Source of the DNA: Candidatus Methylomirabilota bacterium
Lineage (GTDB): Bacteria; Methylomirabilota; Methylomirabilia; Rokubacteriales; CSP1-6
DNA: 64,000 nt
Direction: 5' to 3'
Assembly (NCBI GenBank): GCA_035709005.1
Contig: DASTFB010000083.1
Location: 1-64,000 of the forward strand
Every line of letters starts with the position of its first letter. Position 1 is the first letter of the stretch. The notes beneath the pieces were generated by a model, which was not told the origin of the DNA, made no database searches, and saw only the letters and a list, made by a program, of their open reading frames with translations. Positions 15,604 through 23,524 of this stretch are shown here, one piece after another. Made by a program: the position numbers and the translations under genes.

Positions 15604-16745
15604 GCAACCCCCACCGGCCGTATACGCTCGTCGCCGAGCTGACGTACCGGTGCCCGCTGCGGTGCGTGTACTGCTCCAACCCGCTCGACTACGCCCGCCA
15701 CGACCAGGAGCTGGACACGGCCGCCTGGCGCCGGGTCTTCCGCGAGGCGGAGGACCTCGGCGTGGTACAGCTCAACCTCACCGGCGGCGAGCCGCTGCTC
15801 CGGAGCGATCTGGAAGCATTGATCGAGGAGGCGCGGGGCCTCGATCTCTACACCAACCTCATCACCAGCGGCATTCCGTTGACGGTCGAGCGGCTCCGCT
15901 CGTTCCGCGCCCGCGGGCTCGACAACGTCCAGCTCTCGCTCCAGGACGTCGAGGCCAGCGCCTCCGACCGCATCGCCGGCCACCGCTCGTTCGCCCGGAA
16001 GCTGGAGGTGGCTCGCGGCGTGAAACAGGCCGGCATGTCGCTGACCCTCAACGTCGTGCTGCATCGCGAGAACCTGGGCCGGGTGTCGGAGATCGTGGCC
16101 CTGGCGGAGTCGCTCTCCGCCGATCGGCTGGAGCTCGCCAACACGCAGTATCTCGGCTGGGCGCTGCTCAACCGCGCAGCGCTCCTGCCCGGCCGCCGCC
16201 AGCTGGAGCAAGCGCGGGCGGTGGCGGCCGCCGCCCGGGACCGGCTGCGCGGCCGCATGGAGGTCCTCTTCGTCACGCCGGACTACTACGCCCGCTTCCC
16301 CAAGGCCTGTATGGACGGCTGGGGCCGGCGGTTTCTCGTGATCAGCCCGGACGGGCTCGTCCTGCCCTGCCACGTCGCCCACACCCTGCCTGGTCTGAAG
16401 TTCGACAACGTGCAGGAGCGCGGCCTCGCCGAGATCTGGGACGATTCCCCCGGCCTCAATGCCTTTCGGGGCGAGCGGTGGATGCCGGAGCCCTGTCGAA
16501 GCTGCGACCGGCGTGCCGAGGATTTCGGCGGCTGTCGCTGCCAGGCCTTTCACCTGACGGGCGACGCGGCGGTCACCGATCCGGCCTGCTCGCTCTCGCC
16601 GCACCACGCCATCGTGGAAGCCGCCCGTGAAGACGCGACGTCGATCAGCGCCCCGCCACCGGCCTTTCAGTATCGTGGGCCCCGGGCGACCGCCGCCCGC
16701 CGAGGGTTCGGGGGCGGGTCGGGCCGCCGGGCCCGGCCGCGTTGA
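15600..16745 (+). CDS. pqqE: PqqE, radical SAM peptide cyclase
   Basis: A 381-residue radical SAM/SPASM enzyme that forms the Glu-Tyr crosslink in PqqA. The SAM 4Fe-4S cluster motif CPLRCVYC is at residues 18-25, followed by LNLTGGEPLLR. The SPASM auxiliary-cluster cysteines are seen in CHVAHTLPGL, EPCRSCD, GGCRCQAF and DPAC. GTG 15600 overlaps the pqqD stop. The last 30 residues are rich in Pro, Gly and Arg and go beyond the usual end of the enzyme; the last codon and stop touch a TTGACA box used for the next gene. Confidence 0.94.
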   Translation: MSNPHRPYTLVAELTYRCPLRCVYCSNPLDYARHDQELDTAAWRRVFREAEDLGVVQLNLTGGEPLLRSDLEALIEEARGLDLYTNLITSGIPLTVERLRSFRARGLDNVQLSLQDVEASASDRIAGHRSFARKLEVARGVKQAGMSLTLNVVLHRENLGRVSEIVALAESLSADRLELANTQYLGWALLNRAALLPGRRQLEQARAVAAAARDRLRGRMEVLFVTPDYYARFPKACMDGWGRRFLVISPDGLVLPCHVAHTLPGLKFDNVQERGLAEIWDDSPGLNAFRGERWMPEPCRSCDRRAEDFGGCRCQAFHLTGDAAVTDPACSLSPHHAIVEAAREDATSISAPPPAFQYRGPRATAARRGFGGGSGRRARPR

Positions 16746-16770
16746 CAACGCCGGGTCCGCGTATTACGTT
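16742..16770 (+). promoter_or_regulatory. possible promoter for the PQQ-type dehydrogenase
   Basis: TTGACA (16742-16747), overlapping the pqqE stop, is followed after 17 nt by TACGTT (16765-16770). The dehydrogenase ATG is 61 nt downstream with its own GGGAGG. The -10 match is only partial. This would give the dehydrogenase, cytochrome and propeller genes their own transcript in addition to read-through from pqqA. Confidence 0.4.
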
Positions 16771-16831
16771 TCGCCGCGCGTCGAAGGTCCACTGCACACC
16801 GGTCGAGGCTCCTCGCTCAAGGGAGGCAGTT

Positions 16832-18028
16832 ATGGGGGTCGCACGAAGCACGGGCATCATCGTGGTCGTCCTGATCGCGCTCGGCGCCTGGCTCCTCTCG
16901 CCGGAGCCCGCTCTGGGGCAAGCATGGAAGCAGGGGCAGCCGCCGGAGCTGGCCAACTCGCCGCTGGCGCCGGTCCCGTCACCGCCGACGCCGACGCCGG
17001 CCGCCAAGATTCCCGTCAACAAGATCAAGTTGCCACCCGGCTTCAGCATCAGCGTCTGGGCCGACGGGCTGGCCAATGCCCGGCAGATGGCCTGGGGATC
17101 GAAGGGCACGCTCTTCGTGGGCACGCGCGTGGCCGGCAACGTCTACGCGGTCGTGGATCGCGGCGGCAAGCGCGAGGTCAAGACCATCGCCAAGGGTCTC
17201 ACCCAGCCCAGCGGCCTGGCCTTCAAGGACGGCGCGCTGTACGTCGCAACGATTCCTAACATCATCAAGTACGAGAACATCGAGGCCAACCTCGACAGCC
17301 CGCCGGCCCCGAAGACCATCTACGTGTTTCCGCCGGACGCGCATCACAACTGGCGGTTCCTGACCTGGGGACCGGACGGCAAGCTCTACTTCAACATGGG
17401 CGCCCCCTGCAACATCTGCATGCCGCCCGACACGCATGCCAACGTCTCGCGCGTCAACCCCGACGGGACGGGCTTCGAGTACGTGGCCTTCGGCGTGCGC
17501 AACAGCACCGGCGCCGACTTCCATCCGGTGACCAAGGAGCTCTATTTCGTCAGCCACGGTCGCGACTGGGGAGGCGACGACTTCCCCAACGACACGCTCC
17601 ACCACGCTCCCAAGAAGGGACTCCACTTCGGTTACCCGTACTGCCATCAGGGCGACACTCCTGATCCCGACTTCGGCAAGGGTCGCTCCTGCAGCGAGTT
17701 CGCGCCGCCCCTGCTGAAGCTCGGCGCCCACGTCGCGCCCATCGGCACCCGGTTCTACACGGGAAGCCAGTTCCCACCCGAGTATCGGAACCGGCTCTTC
17801 ATCGCCCAGAAGGGCTCCTGGAACCGCACGGTGAAGCAGGGCTACCGGGTGATGACGGTCGAGCTCAAGCCGGGCCAGCCGCCGAAGTACGATGCGTTTC
17901 TCAGCGGCTGCCACGAAGGCAACACCGTCCTGTGCCGGCCCACGCACATCGAGTGGATGCCCGACAGCTCGATGCTGCTGTCCGACGACTACCACGGAGC
18001 GATCTACCACATCAGCTACAAGCGTTAG
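16832..18028 (+). CDS. secreted PQQ-dependent sugar/sorbosone dehydrogenase-type beta-propeller
   Basis: A 398-residue exported protein. A hydrophobic signal segment (residues 7-26) ends in a cleavage-like ALGQA, followed by a Pro-rich linker, then a six-bladed GSDH-type propeller: LPPGFSISVWADGLANARQMAW, GLTQPSGLAFKDGALYVA, FLTWGPDGKLYFNMGAPCN, GVRNSTGADFHP and FVSHGRDWGGDDFPND. These are the soluble PQQ glucose/L-sorbosone dehydrogenase blades. ATG 16832 is preceded by GGGAGG and is preferred to an earlier ATG that lacks a signal-like context. Lying directly after pqqE and before a cytochrome c, it is the obvious user of PQQ. The substrate is not known. Confidence 0.85.
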   Translation: MGVARSTGIIVVVLIALGAWLLSPEPALGQAWKQGQPPELANSPLAPVPSPPTPTPAAKIPVNKIKLPPGFSISVWADGLANARQMAWGSKGTLFVGTRVAGNVYAVVDRGGKREVKTIAKGLTQPSGLAFKDGALYVATIPNIIKYENIEANLDSPPAPKTIYVFPPDAHHNWRFLTWGPDGKLYFNMGAPCNICMPPDTHANVSRVNPDGTGFEYVAFGVRNSTGADFHPVTKELYFVSHGRDWGGDDFPNDTLHHAPKKGLHFGYPYCHQGDTPDPDFGKGRSCSEFAPPLLKLGAHVAPIGTRFYTGSQFPPEYRNRLFIAQKGSWNRTVKQGYRVMTVELKPGQPPKYDAFLSGCHEGNTVLCRPTHIEWMPDSSMLLSDDYHGAIYHISYKR

Positions 18029-18033
18029 ATAAG

Positions 18034-18102
18034 CGGGAGGGGGCCTCGACGGCCCCCTCCCGATCCTCCCCCCAGGAACGATTGCGCCGGCGGAGCCGGC
18101 GC
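18034..18102. repeat. intergenic double-hairpin repeat (copy 2, GGAGGGGGC family)
   Basis: CGGGAGGGGGCC (18034-18045) pairs perfectly with GGCCCCCTCCCG (18051-18062) around a 5-nt loop. The spacer CTCCCCCCAGGA leads to a second perfect hairpin, GCGCCGGC / GCCGGCGC (18084-18102, loop GGA). Arrangement, spacer and the sequence ATTGCGC match the copy at 6416-6504. It begins 6 nt after the dehydrogenase stop. It could end or stabilise that transcript, but no U-run follows. Confidence 0.7.
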
Positions 18103-18159
18103 TCGGAAGCGGTGATACGCTGGGCGCCGGTGAATCTCCCGGCTCGCCTGCCTCGCATC

Positions 18160-18792
18160 ATGAACGTCGCTTCGTTCGGTGCCGGAGTCCTCATGGGAGC
18201 TGTCCTCGTTAGCCTTGCACCCGTGCGCGTTGCCGGCGGGGGTGATGTCGACCCGGGACGGAAAAAGGCCGAGGTCTGTGTGCCCTGCCACGGTCCGGAA
18301 GGCAACGCGGTCACGCCGGGCGTGCCGTCGCTGGCCGGCATGCCCGCTTTCTACACGCACTGGCAGCTCATCATGTACCGCGACGGGCGCCGCCGGGACG
18401 CCCAGATGTCGCCGTTCGCCGCCAACCTCACCGACACGGACATGGCGGACCTGGCCGCCTACTACGCCGCCCGGCGCCCGCGCGCGCGTCCGGTCGAGGT
18501 CGACGCGGCCCGGGCCGCCGCAGGCCGGCCGCTGGCCCAGCGCCTTCACTGCGGGTCGTGTCACGGCCCGCAGTTGATGGGGCAGAACCAGGTGGCACGC
18601 CTGGCCGGGCAGGACTTCGATTACCTCCTCAAGCGGCTGCGCGGCTACAAGGCCAAGACGACGAGCGATCTCGACGGCATGATGACGATGGTGGCGCAGT
18701 CCTTGAGCGAGGAGGACATCCAGAATCTGGTGCACTTCATGGCCGGGGCCGCGCCGACGACGGCCCCCGAGCCGAAAGGATCAGAGCGATGA
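18160..18792 (+). CDS. dihaem cytochrome c (c4-like), exported
   Basis: A 210-residue protein with an N-terminal signal segment (residues 5-25) and two haem c sites, CVPCH (40-44) and CGSCH (131-135). Each domain is followed by a distal Met candidate (DAQMSPF and GMMTMVAQSL). Two-domain c-type cytochromes of this kind carry electrons in the periplasm. It lies between a PQQ-type dehydrogenase and a Vgb-like propeller, so it is the probable electron acceptor of the dehydrogenase. ATG 18160 is preferred because it starts the signal peptide; the open frame extends upstream. Its stop overlaps the next ATG (ATGA). Confidence 0.88.
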   Translation: MNVASFGAGVLMGAVLVSLAPVRVAGGGDVDPGRKKAEVCVPCHGPEGNAVTPGVPSLAGMPAFYTHWQLIMYRDGRRRDAQMSPFAANLTDTDMADLAAYYAARRPRARPVEVDAARAAAGRPLAQRLHCGSCHGPQLMGQNQVARLAGQDFDYLLKRLRGYKAKTTSDLDGMMTMVAQSLSEEDIQNLVHFMAGAAPTTAPEPKGSER

Positions 18793-19775
18793 AGAAGTGG
18801 CTGCTGGTGGCCTCCACGATGCTCGCCGGCGCTCCCGCGTGGGCGGGCGGCTCCGACTACGCCATCGTGCCCGGCGCCCGTACCGCGATCGAAGGCAAGG
18901 TCTCGGAGTGGGCGGTGCCGACCCCTCGGTTCGCGCGGGACCCCGCGCCGGGGCCGGACGGGAACATCTACATCGCGGTGATGGGCGGCAATCGGATCGC
19001 CCGCTTCGACACCCGGGCCAGGTCCTTCACCGAGTGGGATCTGCCGCCGGGGGCCCGACCTCACGGTCTGCTGGTCGACCGGGCGGGCCAGGTCTGGTAC
19101 ACGGGCAACGGCAACGGCACGATCGGCCACCTCGATCCCGTCTCCGGCAAGGTGATCGAGCATACAGTGCCGTCCGGCGGCGACCCCCACACCCTGGTGA
19201 CGGACGGCAAGGGGACGATCTGGTTCACCGTCCAGGGGGGCCAGCGTATCGGACGGCTCGACACGAAGACGGGCCGGTTCACCGAGTACCGGACACGCGG
19301 CAATCCCTACGGCCTCGCGCTCGATCGCGCGGGCGCGGTGTGGTTCTGCCAGTTCGGCGGCGACCGCCTCGGCCGCCTCGACCCCCAGAGCGGCGTGATC
19401 ACGGAGCTGGCGATGGCGCCCGGATCTCGTCCGCGACGCATGGCGACGGCGCCGGACGGGTCGTTGTGGGTGACGCTCTACGGCCACGGCAAGCTGATCC
19501 GGGTCGACCCGGCCACGCGTGAGGTCGTGAAGGAGTACGCGCTGCCGGCGGGGCCGACGGGCGGGCCCTACGCGGTAACCGTGGACGCGGCCGGCGTCGT
19601 GTGGGTCAACGAGATCCAGACCGACACCGTCGTTCGGCTCGACCCGAAGACCGATGCCGTCCGCGTGGTCACGCTGCCGTCCCGGAACGCGGGCATCCGC
19701 AAGATGATCGTGGACGCCGAGGGCCGGCTCTGGTACATGGGCAGCCACAACGGACGGCTGGGAGTGATCGAGTGA
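18789..19775 (+). CDS. secreted virginiamycin B lyase-like (Vgb/streptogramin lyase) beta-propeller
   Basis: A 328-residue exported propeller with a clear signal peptide (KKWLLVASTMLAGAPAWAG). Repeating blades carry the pattern PDGxxWxT...xxIGRLDP, for example TDGKGTIWFTVQGGQRIGRLD and DRAGAVWFCQFGGDRLGRLD. This is the Vgb-like superfamily. Most environmental members are not antibiotic lyases and their substrate is unknown. Start and stop overlap both neighbours (ATGA, GTGA), so it is part of the PQQ/cytochrome operon and may act with the dehydrogenase. Confidence 0.82.
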   Translation: MKKWLLVASTMLAGAPAWAGGSDYAIVPGARTAIEGKVSEWAVPTPRFARDPAPGPDGNIYIAVMGGNRIARFDTRARSFTEWDLPPGARPHGLLVDRAGQVWYTGNGNGTIGHLDPVSGKVIEHTVPSGGDPHTLVTDGKGTIWFTVQGGQRIGRLDTKTGRFTEYRTRGNPYGLALDRAGAVWFCQFGGDRLGRLDPQSGVITELAMAPGSRPRRMATAPDGSLWVTLYGHGKLIRVDPATREVVKEYALPAGPTGGPYAVTVDAAGVVWVNEIQTDTVVRLDPKTDAVRVVTLPSRNAGIRKMIVDAEGRLWYMGSHNGRLGVIE

Positions 19776-20332
19776 TCCGCGCCGCCGCGGTCGCCGCGGC
19801 GCTGGTCGTGGCCGGGCCCGGCCGCGTCGCCGCCGGCGACGCGCTGTGGGACGTGTTGAAGGCGGGTGGCCAGGTCGTGCTGCTTCGCCACGCGACCACC
19901 ACGCCCGGTGCCGGCGACCCTCCCGGCTTTCGCGTCGAGGACTGCGGGAGCCAGCGCAACCTCAGCGAGGAAGGGCGGGCGGAGGCCCGCCGGCTCGGCG
20001 CCGCCTTTCGGGCCCGCGACATTCCCGTCGGGCAGGTGCTCTCCAGCCGCTTCTGCCGGTGCCTGGAGACGGCGCGGCTAGCCTTCGGGCGGGCCGAGCT
20101 CCACCCTCCGCTGGACAACCTGATTCACGATCGCCGCCGTGAGCCCGAGCGCGCGGCCGCCATCCGCGCCCTGGCCGGTGAGCCTCCGCCCGCCGGCAAC
20201 CTCGTCATCGTCACCCACGGTGTCAACATCGCCGCCGCCATCGGCCTGCATCCGGCGCAGGGAGAGATGATCGTCATCACTCCCCGCGGCAATGGAGCCT
20301 TCCAGGTCCGCGGCCGGATTCCGCCGCCCTAA
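19772..20332 (+). CDS. histidine phosphatase superfamily protein, exported
   Basis: A 186-residue phosphoglycerate-mutase-like protein with a short N-terminal signal-like segment (residues 3-21). The catalytic His is in LLRHATTTPG; a second His is in VIVTHGVNI. The stretch DCGSQRNLSEEGRAEARRLGAAF is typical of SixA-like or uncharacterised periplasmic histidine phosphatases. GTG 19772 overlaps the previous stop. Its TAA overlaps the stop codon of the convergent OsmC gene by two bases. The substrate is unknown. Confidence 0.83.
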   Translation: MIRAAAVAAALVVAGPGRVAAGDALWDVLKAGGQVVLLRHATTTPGAGDPPGFRVEDCGSQRNLSEEGRAEARRLGAAFRARDIPVGQVLSSRFCRCLETARLAFGRAELHPPLDNLIHDRRREPERAAAIRALAGEPPPAGNLVIVTHGVNIAAAIGLHPAQGEMIVITPRGNGAFQVRGRIPPP

Positions 20333-20796
20333 GTCTCCTCCTCCACCTCGCCGTCCCATTCGATGGCGATCCCGCGCTGGACCGACTGCGAGGCGGGACA
20401 GCCCTTCTCGTGCACCTCGATGGCCCGGCGGGCGTCATCAGCCTTGCCCGGGGGCACGCGGACCTTGTAATGGACTTTGATGCGCGTGATCAGGGGACGG
20501 CCGTCCACGTTCTCGATGAACCCCTCGGCGTCGGCCTGCAGCCGATCGGGCTGGGTGGGGATCTTCCGGGCCGCCAGCGCACCCGCTAGCGTGCCCGTCA
20601 TTCAGCCGGCGACCGCGGCGATGATGTGGTCCAGCGTCGTCGGTTGCTCCTCCTCGGGCTCGACGCCGTAGAACGCCTTGACCCCCCCGTGGAGGCCGTA
20701 AACCACCGGCTCGGCGAAGGGCGCGATGTAGGCGCGGCGGCGGGGGCCCTTGTCCTTCACAATGCGGACCCGCGAGACGTGCAGCACGTCACCCAT
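20329..20796 (-). CDS. OsmC family protein with in-frame TGA: probable selenoprotein
   Basis: Read through one TGA (20602-20604), this is a complete 155-residue OsmC-family protein. Residue 65 is the TGA-encoded position in TLDHIIAAVAG-[U]-MTGTLAGALAA, exactly where OsmC/Ohr proteins have their first reactive Cys (AxxxCxxxTL). The second conserved Cys is present as Cys133 in EKGCPASQSV. The codon before and the ATG after the TGA are in one frame, and both halves are typical OsmC sequence. The ATG at 20796 has AAAGGAG 6 nt upstream; the second half has no ribosome-binding site of its own. A SECIS-like hairpin follows the TGA. The expected role is thiol/selenol reduction of organic hydroperoxides. 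A nonsense mutation is the alternative. Confidence 0.82.
20567..20597 (-). promoter_or_regulatory. candidate bacterial SECIS element in the OsmC gene
   Basis: On the transcript, nucleotides +5 to +9 after the TGA (CGGGC) pair with +31 to +35 (GCCCG). After one bulged A, CGCUAGC (+11 to +17) pairs with GCUGGCG (+24 to +30), including one G-U pair, and leaves the apical loop GGGUGC. The first loop base is therefore 17 nt past the TGA and the loop begins GG, as in SelB-binding bacterial SECIS hairpins. The stem has 12-13 pairs. Confidence 0.72.
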
Positions 20797-20823
20797 TGAA
20801 GGCTCCTTTCGGGAGGTTCGGGC

Positions 20824-22284
20824 TCAGCCCCGGGAGGATACGACGCCCGGCTTGGCGACCGCGCTGGTCTTCGTCCGCTCCCCGCTCACGCTTCCCCGCT
20901 CTTCGTGCCACAGCAACGGCAGGGCGAGCAAGGGCAGGAGCCCCAGCATGCCGACGACGATCATGAGCTGCCCGAGGTTCGAGTAATCCTGCTGCGTGAC
21001 GTTGAAGAATTCGTTGAGGTACTGGGTGAAGAGCTGGCTGGCCGACAACGCCAGGTTCATCAGCGAGGCCATGATGGCGAACATGGTGGCTTCGGCGCCC
21101 CGGGGGGCCGTCTTGGCGATGAGCACCAGCATCGGCACCATCGTGAGCTGGGCCAGCGGCGCCGAGATCGTGGTGTCGATGAAGGCCAGCGTGCGGGCGC
21201 TGATGCCCAGCCACGTGTGCAACCCGTAGAAGAGACCGATGTTGGGCAGGTAGAGGATGGTCCCGGCGATGACGACCCACAGCAGGGTGAAGCTCACCGG
21301 GCGCGTGACGATCGTCTTGCGGAAGACGAGGAGGCCGAGCAAGCTCAGCACCGAGCCGACCTGGGCCAGGATGCCGAGGAACTTCTGATCGAAGCCGAGG
21401 CCGTCGACCGCCCAGTAGCTGTACCCCTGGCCCACGCCGGGCGTGGCTCGAAAGAGGAAGATCACGATGGAGGCCACGGCCACCCCCCGGGAGATCCCGA
21501 CCTTCTGGAGCAGCAGCCCGATGAGCACCATCGAGACGACGAGCACGATCTCCCGCGAGAACGCGACCTGCAGCGTCTCCAGGGCCACGCCGAACGCGGC
21601 GTAACAGAGACCGACCACCAGGACCAGCCGCGCCTTGCCGCTGCTCAGTGGGCCAGCCCGGTCGGCAGCCGGCGCCACCACCCGGGATGGCCGTCTGCTG
21701 CGTAGCGGCAGGACCAGGCTCAGCGCCACCAGCAGGGGCAGCACGGTGGCCACGGCGAACGTCGGGCGAGAGCCGATGGTGCCGGCCAACCAGCCGGACA
21801 GGTAGCCGACGCTGATGCCGCCGAGCAACAGGGCCATGCGACCGAGCGTCTGGATCTGACCGATCTCCTCGTCCGTCTCGGCCACTTCCACGCTCAGGGC
21901 ATCGGCGACGACGTCCTGCACCATGAAGCCGACGGTCACGAGCAGGCCGGCCACCAGGTAGGCGGCCTTGGTATCGACGCTGGTGGCCAGCAGCCCGTAC
22001 CCGGTCAAGCTGAGCCCACCCCCGAGCAACAGGTAGGCCGTGCGGCGGCTTCCCAGCAGGGGGTAGACGTCGGAAGCCACGCCGGCAACCATCTTCATGG
22101 ACCACGGCAGACTCAACCAGAACGCGATCCCGGCGGCCTCGGCCGGCGTCAGCTTGAGGACATCCTTCTGGAAGAAGAGCTCGGCCACCCCTGTCACGAC
22201 GCTGGCGCCGTAACAGAAATAGGTCATCAAGATCGGAGTCCAGGCGAGACGAAAACCGCCGAGCATTCCTCGCACTGTCCCCAT
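20824..22284 (-). CDS. MFS/BT1-like multi-pass transporter
   Basis: A 486-residue protein with about twelve membrane segments. The stretch FWLSLPWSMKMVAGVASDVYPLLGSRRTAYLLLG strongly recalls the folate-biopterin transporter (BT1) branch of the major facilitator superfamily, where an inner PW-K-x-x-x-G-x-x-S-D motif is conserved. GFMVQDVVADALSVEVAE continues this pattern. The open reading frame begins at ATG 22284. It lies 27 nt downstream of the OsmC gene's ATG in map order, with that gene downstream of it in transcription. The substrate is unknown. Confidence 0.8.
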   Translation of the reverse strand: MGTVRGMLGGFRLAWTPILMTYFCYGASVVTGVAELFFQKDVLKLTPAEAAGIAFWLSLPWSMKMVAGVASDVYPLLGSRRTAYLLLGGGLSLTGYGLLATSVDTKAAYLVAGLLVTVGFMVQDVVADALSVEVAETDEEIGQIQTLGRMALLLGGISVGYLSGWLAGTIGSRPTFAVATVLPLLVALSLVLPLRSRRPSRVVAPAADRAGPLSSGKARLVLVVGLCYAAFGVALETLQVAFSREIVLVVSMVLIGLLLQKVGISRGVAVASIVIFLFRATPGVGQGYSYWAVDGLGFDQKFLGILAQVGSVLSLLGLLVFRKTIVTRPVSFTLLWVVIAGTILYLPNIGLFYGLHTWLGISARTLAFIDTTISAPLAQLTMVPMLVLIAKTAPRGAEATMFAIMASLMNLALSASQLFTQYLNEFFNVTQQDYSNLGQLMIVVGMLGLLPLLALPLLWHEERGSVSGERTKTSAVAKPGVVSSRG

Positions 22285-22381
22285 CGTACAGCAGAATAGC
22301 TTCAGTGTTCTCGCGGGTTATGCGGACCGCGGGTGGCCGGCGCGACGCACGAGATGCGCCGTTACTCGACGCTATTGTAAG

Positions 22382-22409
22382 TTGGTAATGGCCTTGCTAC
22401 CTATATAAG
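22382..22409 (+). promoter_or_regulatory. possible promoter of the patatin gene, nearly leaderless
   Basis: The 135-nt divergent region is locally AT-rich. TTGGTA (22382-22387) and TATAAG (22404-22409) are 16 nt apart, placing transcription start about 4 nt before the ATG at 22420. No Shine-Dalgarno is visible, so a leaderless or near-leaderless mRNA is likely if this promoter is used. Confidence 0.4.
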
Positions 22410-22419
22410 TGAGAGCGCG

Positions 22420-23508
22420 ATGACCGTGATCGAGCGGGCCCTGGCGTTTTACAAGCGGCGGCAGCCCCAGCCGACCTCACCTCCCCGCTTGGCTCTGGCC
22501 CTCGGTGGCGGGGGCGTCATGGGCGGGATGTACGAGGTCGGGGCTCTGGCCGCGCTGGAAGAGCGGCTCACCGGTACGGGGCAACTGTTCCACGTCTACG
22601 TCGGCTGCAGCGCCGGCTCCGTGGTCGCCTCGCTTCTGGCCAACGGCATTCGCGCGTCGGACATCTATCGCATCCTGGACCAGGACTTGCCCGATCCTCT
22701 GAACTTCCGCCGCGGGGCCGTGTTCTCCCCGGACTCGTTCCGCCGGGCCGCTGGACGGTTCGGTCGCATGATGTGGGCGTTCAGCAAGAACGCCATGACC
22801 GGCCTGCGGGGATCGATCCCCGACATGCTGGCCAGGGCCGAACGCGACCTCCCCCCCGGGTTCTTTTCGCTCACCGCGCTCGAGCGCTTCATCGCGGAGG
22901 CGATCGCCGCGCGCGGGCTGTCCAATTCCTTTACGGAGCTGCCCCGGACCTTGCTGATCCCGGCGGTCGACCTGGACCGCGCGGAGCGGGTGATTTTTGG
23001 CCAGGGCGATCTGCAGGACGTGCCGATCAGCCATGCCGTGGCCGCGTCGTCGGCGATCCCGGGGTTCTTCGAGCCGTACATGATCGGCGGGCGCGATTAC
23101 GTCGACGGCGGCGTGGGCTTCAGCGGGCACGCCGATCTGGCCGCCGAGGCGGGCGCCGACGTGGTGTTGCTCGTCCACCCGCTGGTTCCGACGTTCCCGC
23201 CGGAGGACTCTGGCCTGACGATGCGGGCGAGGGGCCTGTACAGCATCATGGAGCAGACCAGCCGGATCTACGGACAGAACCTGCTCCAGCTGGGCCTGGC
23301 CACCCTCAGTGTGCGCTTCCCGCGCACGACGTTCTTCCTGCTCGAGCCGCCCCGGACGAACTCGCCGCTGTCCGGGCTCTGCATGGGCTTCGAGGGGGCG
23401 CGCGCGGCGCTGCGCTTCGGTTACACGTCGACGCGCGACTGGCTGGACACGCAGGGCGAGCCGCTCCTCAAGCGGCTGCTTCCCGAACCGGCCCCGGTCA
23501 CGCTCTAG
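22420..23508 (+). CDS. patatin-like phospholipase family protein
   Basis: A 362-residue patatin-fold hydrolase. The oxyanion-hole motif GGGGVMGGMYEVGAL lies near residue 30, the nucleophile Ser is in VGCSAGSVVAS, and the catalytic Asp is in YVDGGVG. All three parts of the Ser-Asp dyad are intact. The start has no clear ribosome-binding site but follows an AT-rich promoter-like region. It ends 17 nt before the convergent CoA-transferase gene. Bacterial members cleave phospholipids or other acyl esters; the substrate is unknown. Confidence 0.88.
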   Translation: MTVIERALAFYKRRQPQPTSPPRLALALGGGGVMGGMYEVGALAALEERLTGTGQLFHVYVGCSAGSVVASLLANGIRASDIYRILDQDLPDPLNFRRGAVFSPDSFRRAAGRFGRMMWAFSKNAMTGLRGSIPDMLARAERDLPPGFFSLTALERFIAEAIAARGLSNSFTELPRTLLIPAVDLDRAERVIFGQGDLQDVPISHAVAASSAIPGFFEPYMIGGRDYVDGGVGFSGHADLAAEAGADVVLLVHPLVPTFPPEDSGLTMRARGLYSIMEQTSRIYGQNLLQLGLATLSVRFPRTTFFLLEPPRTNSPLSGLCMGFEGARAALRFGYTSTRDWLDTQGEPLLKRLLPEPAPVTL

Positions 23509-23524
23509 CCGCCGCGGCGGCGAC

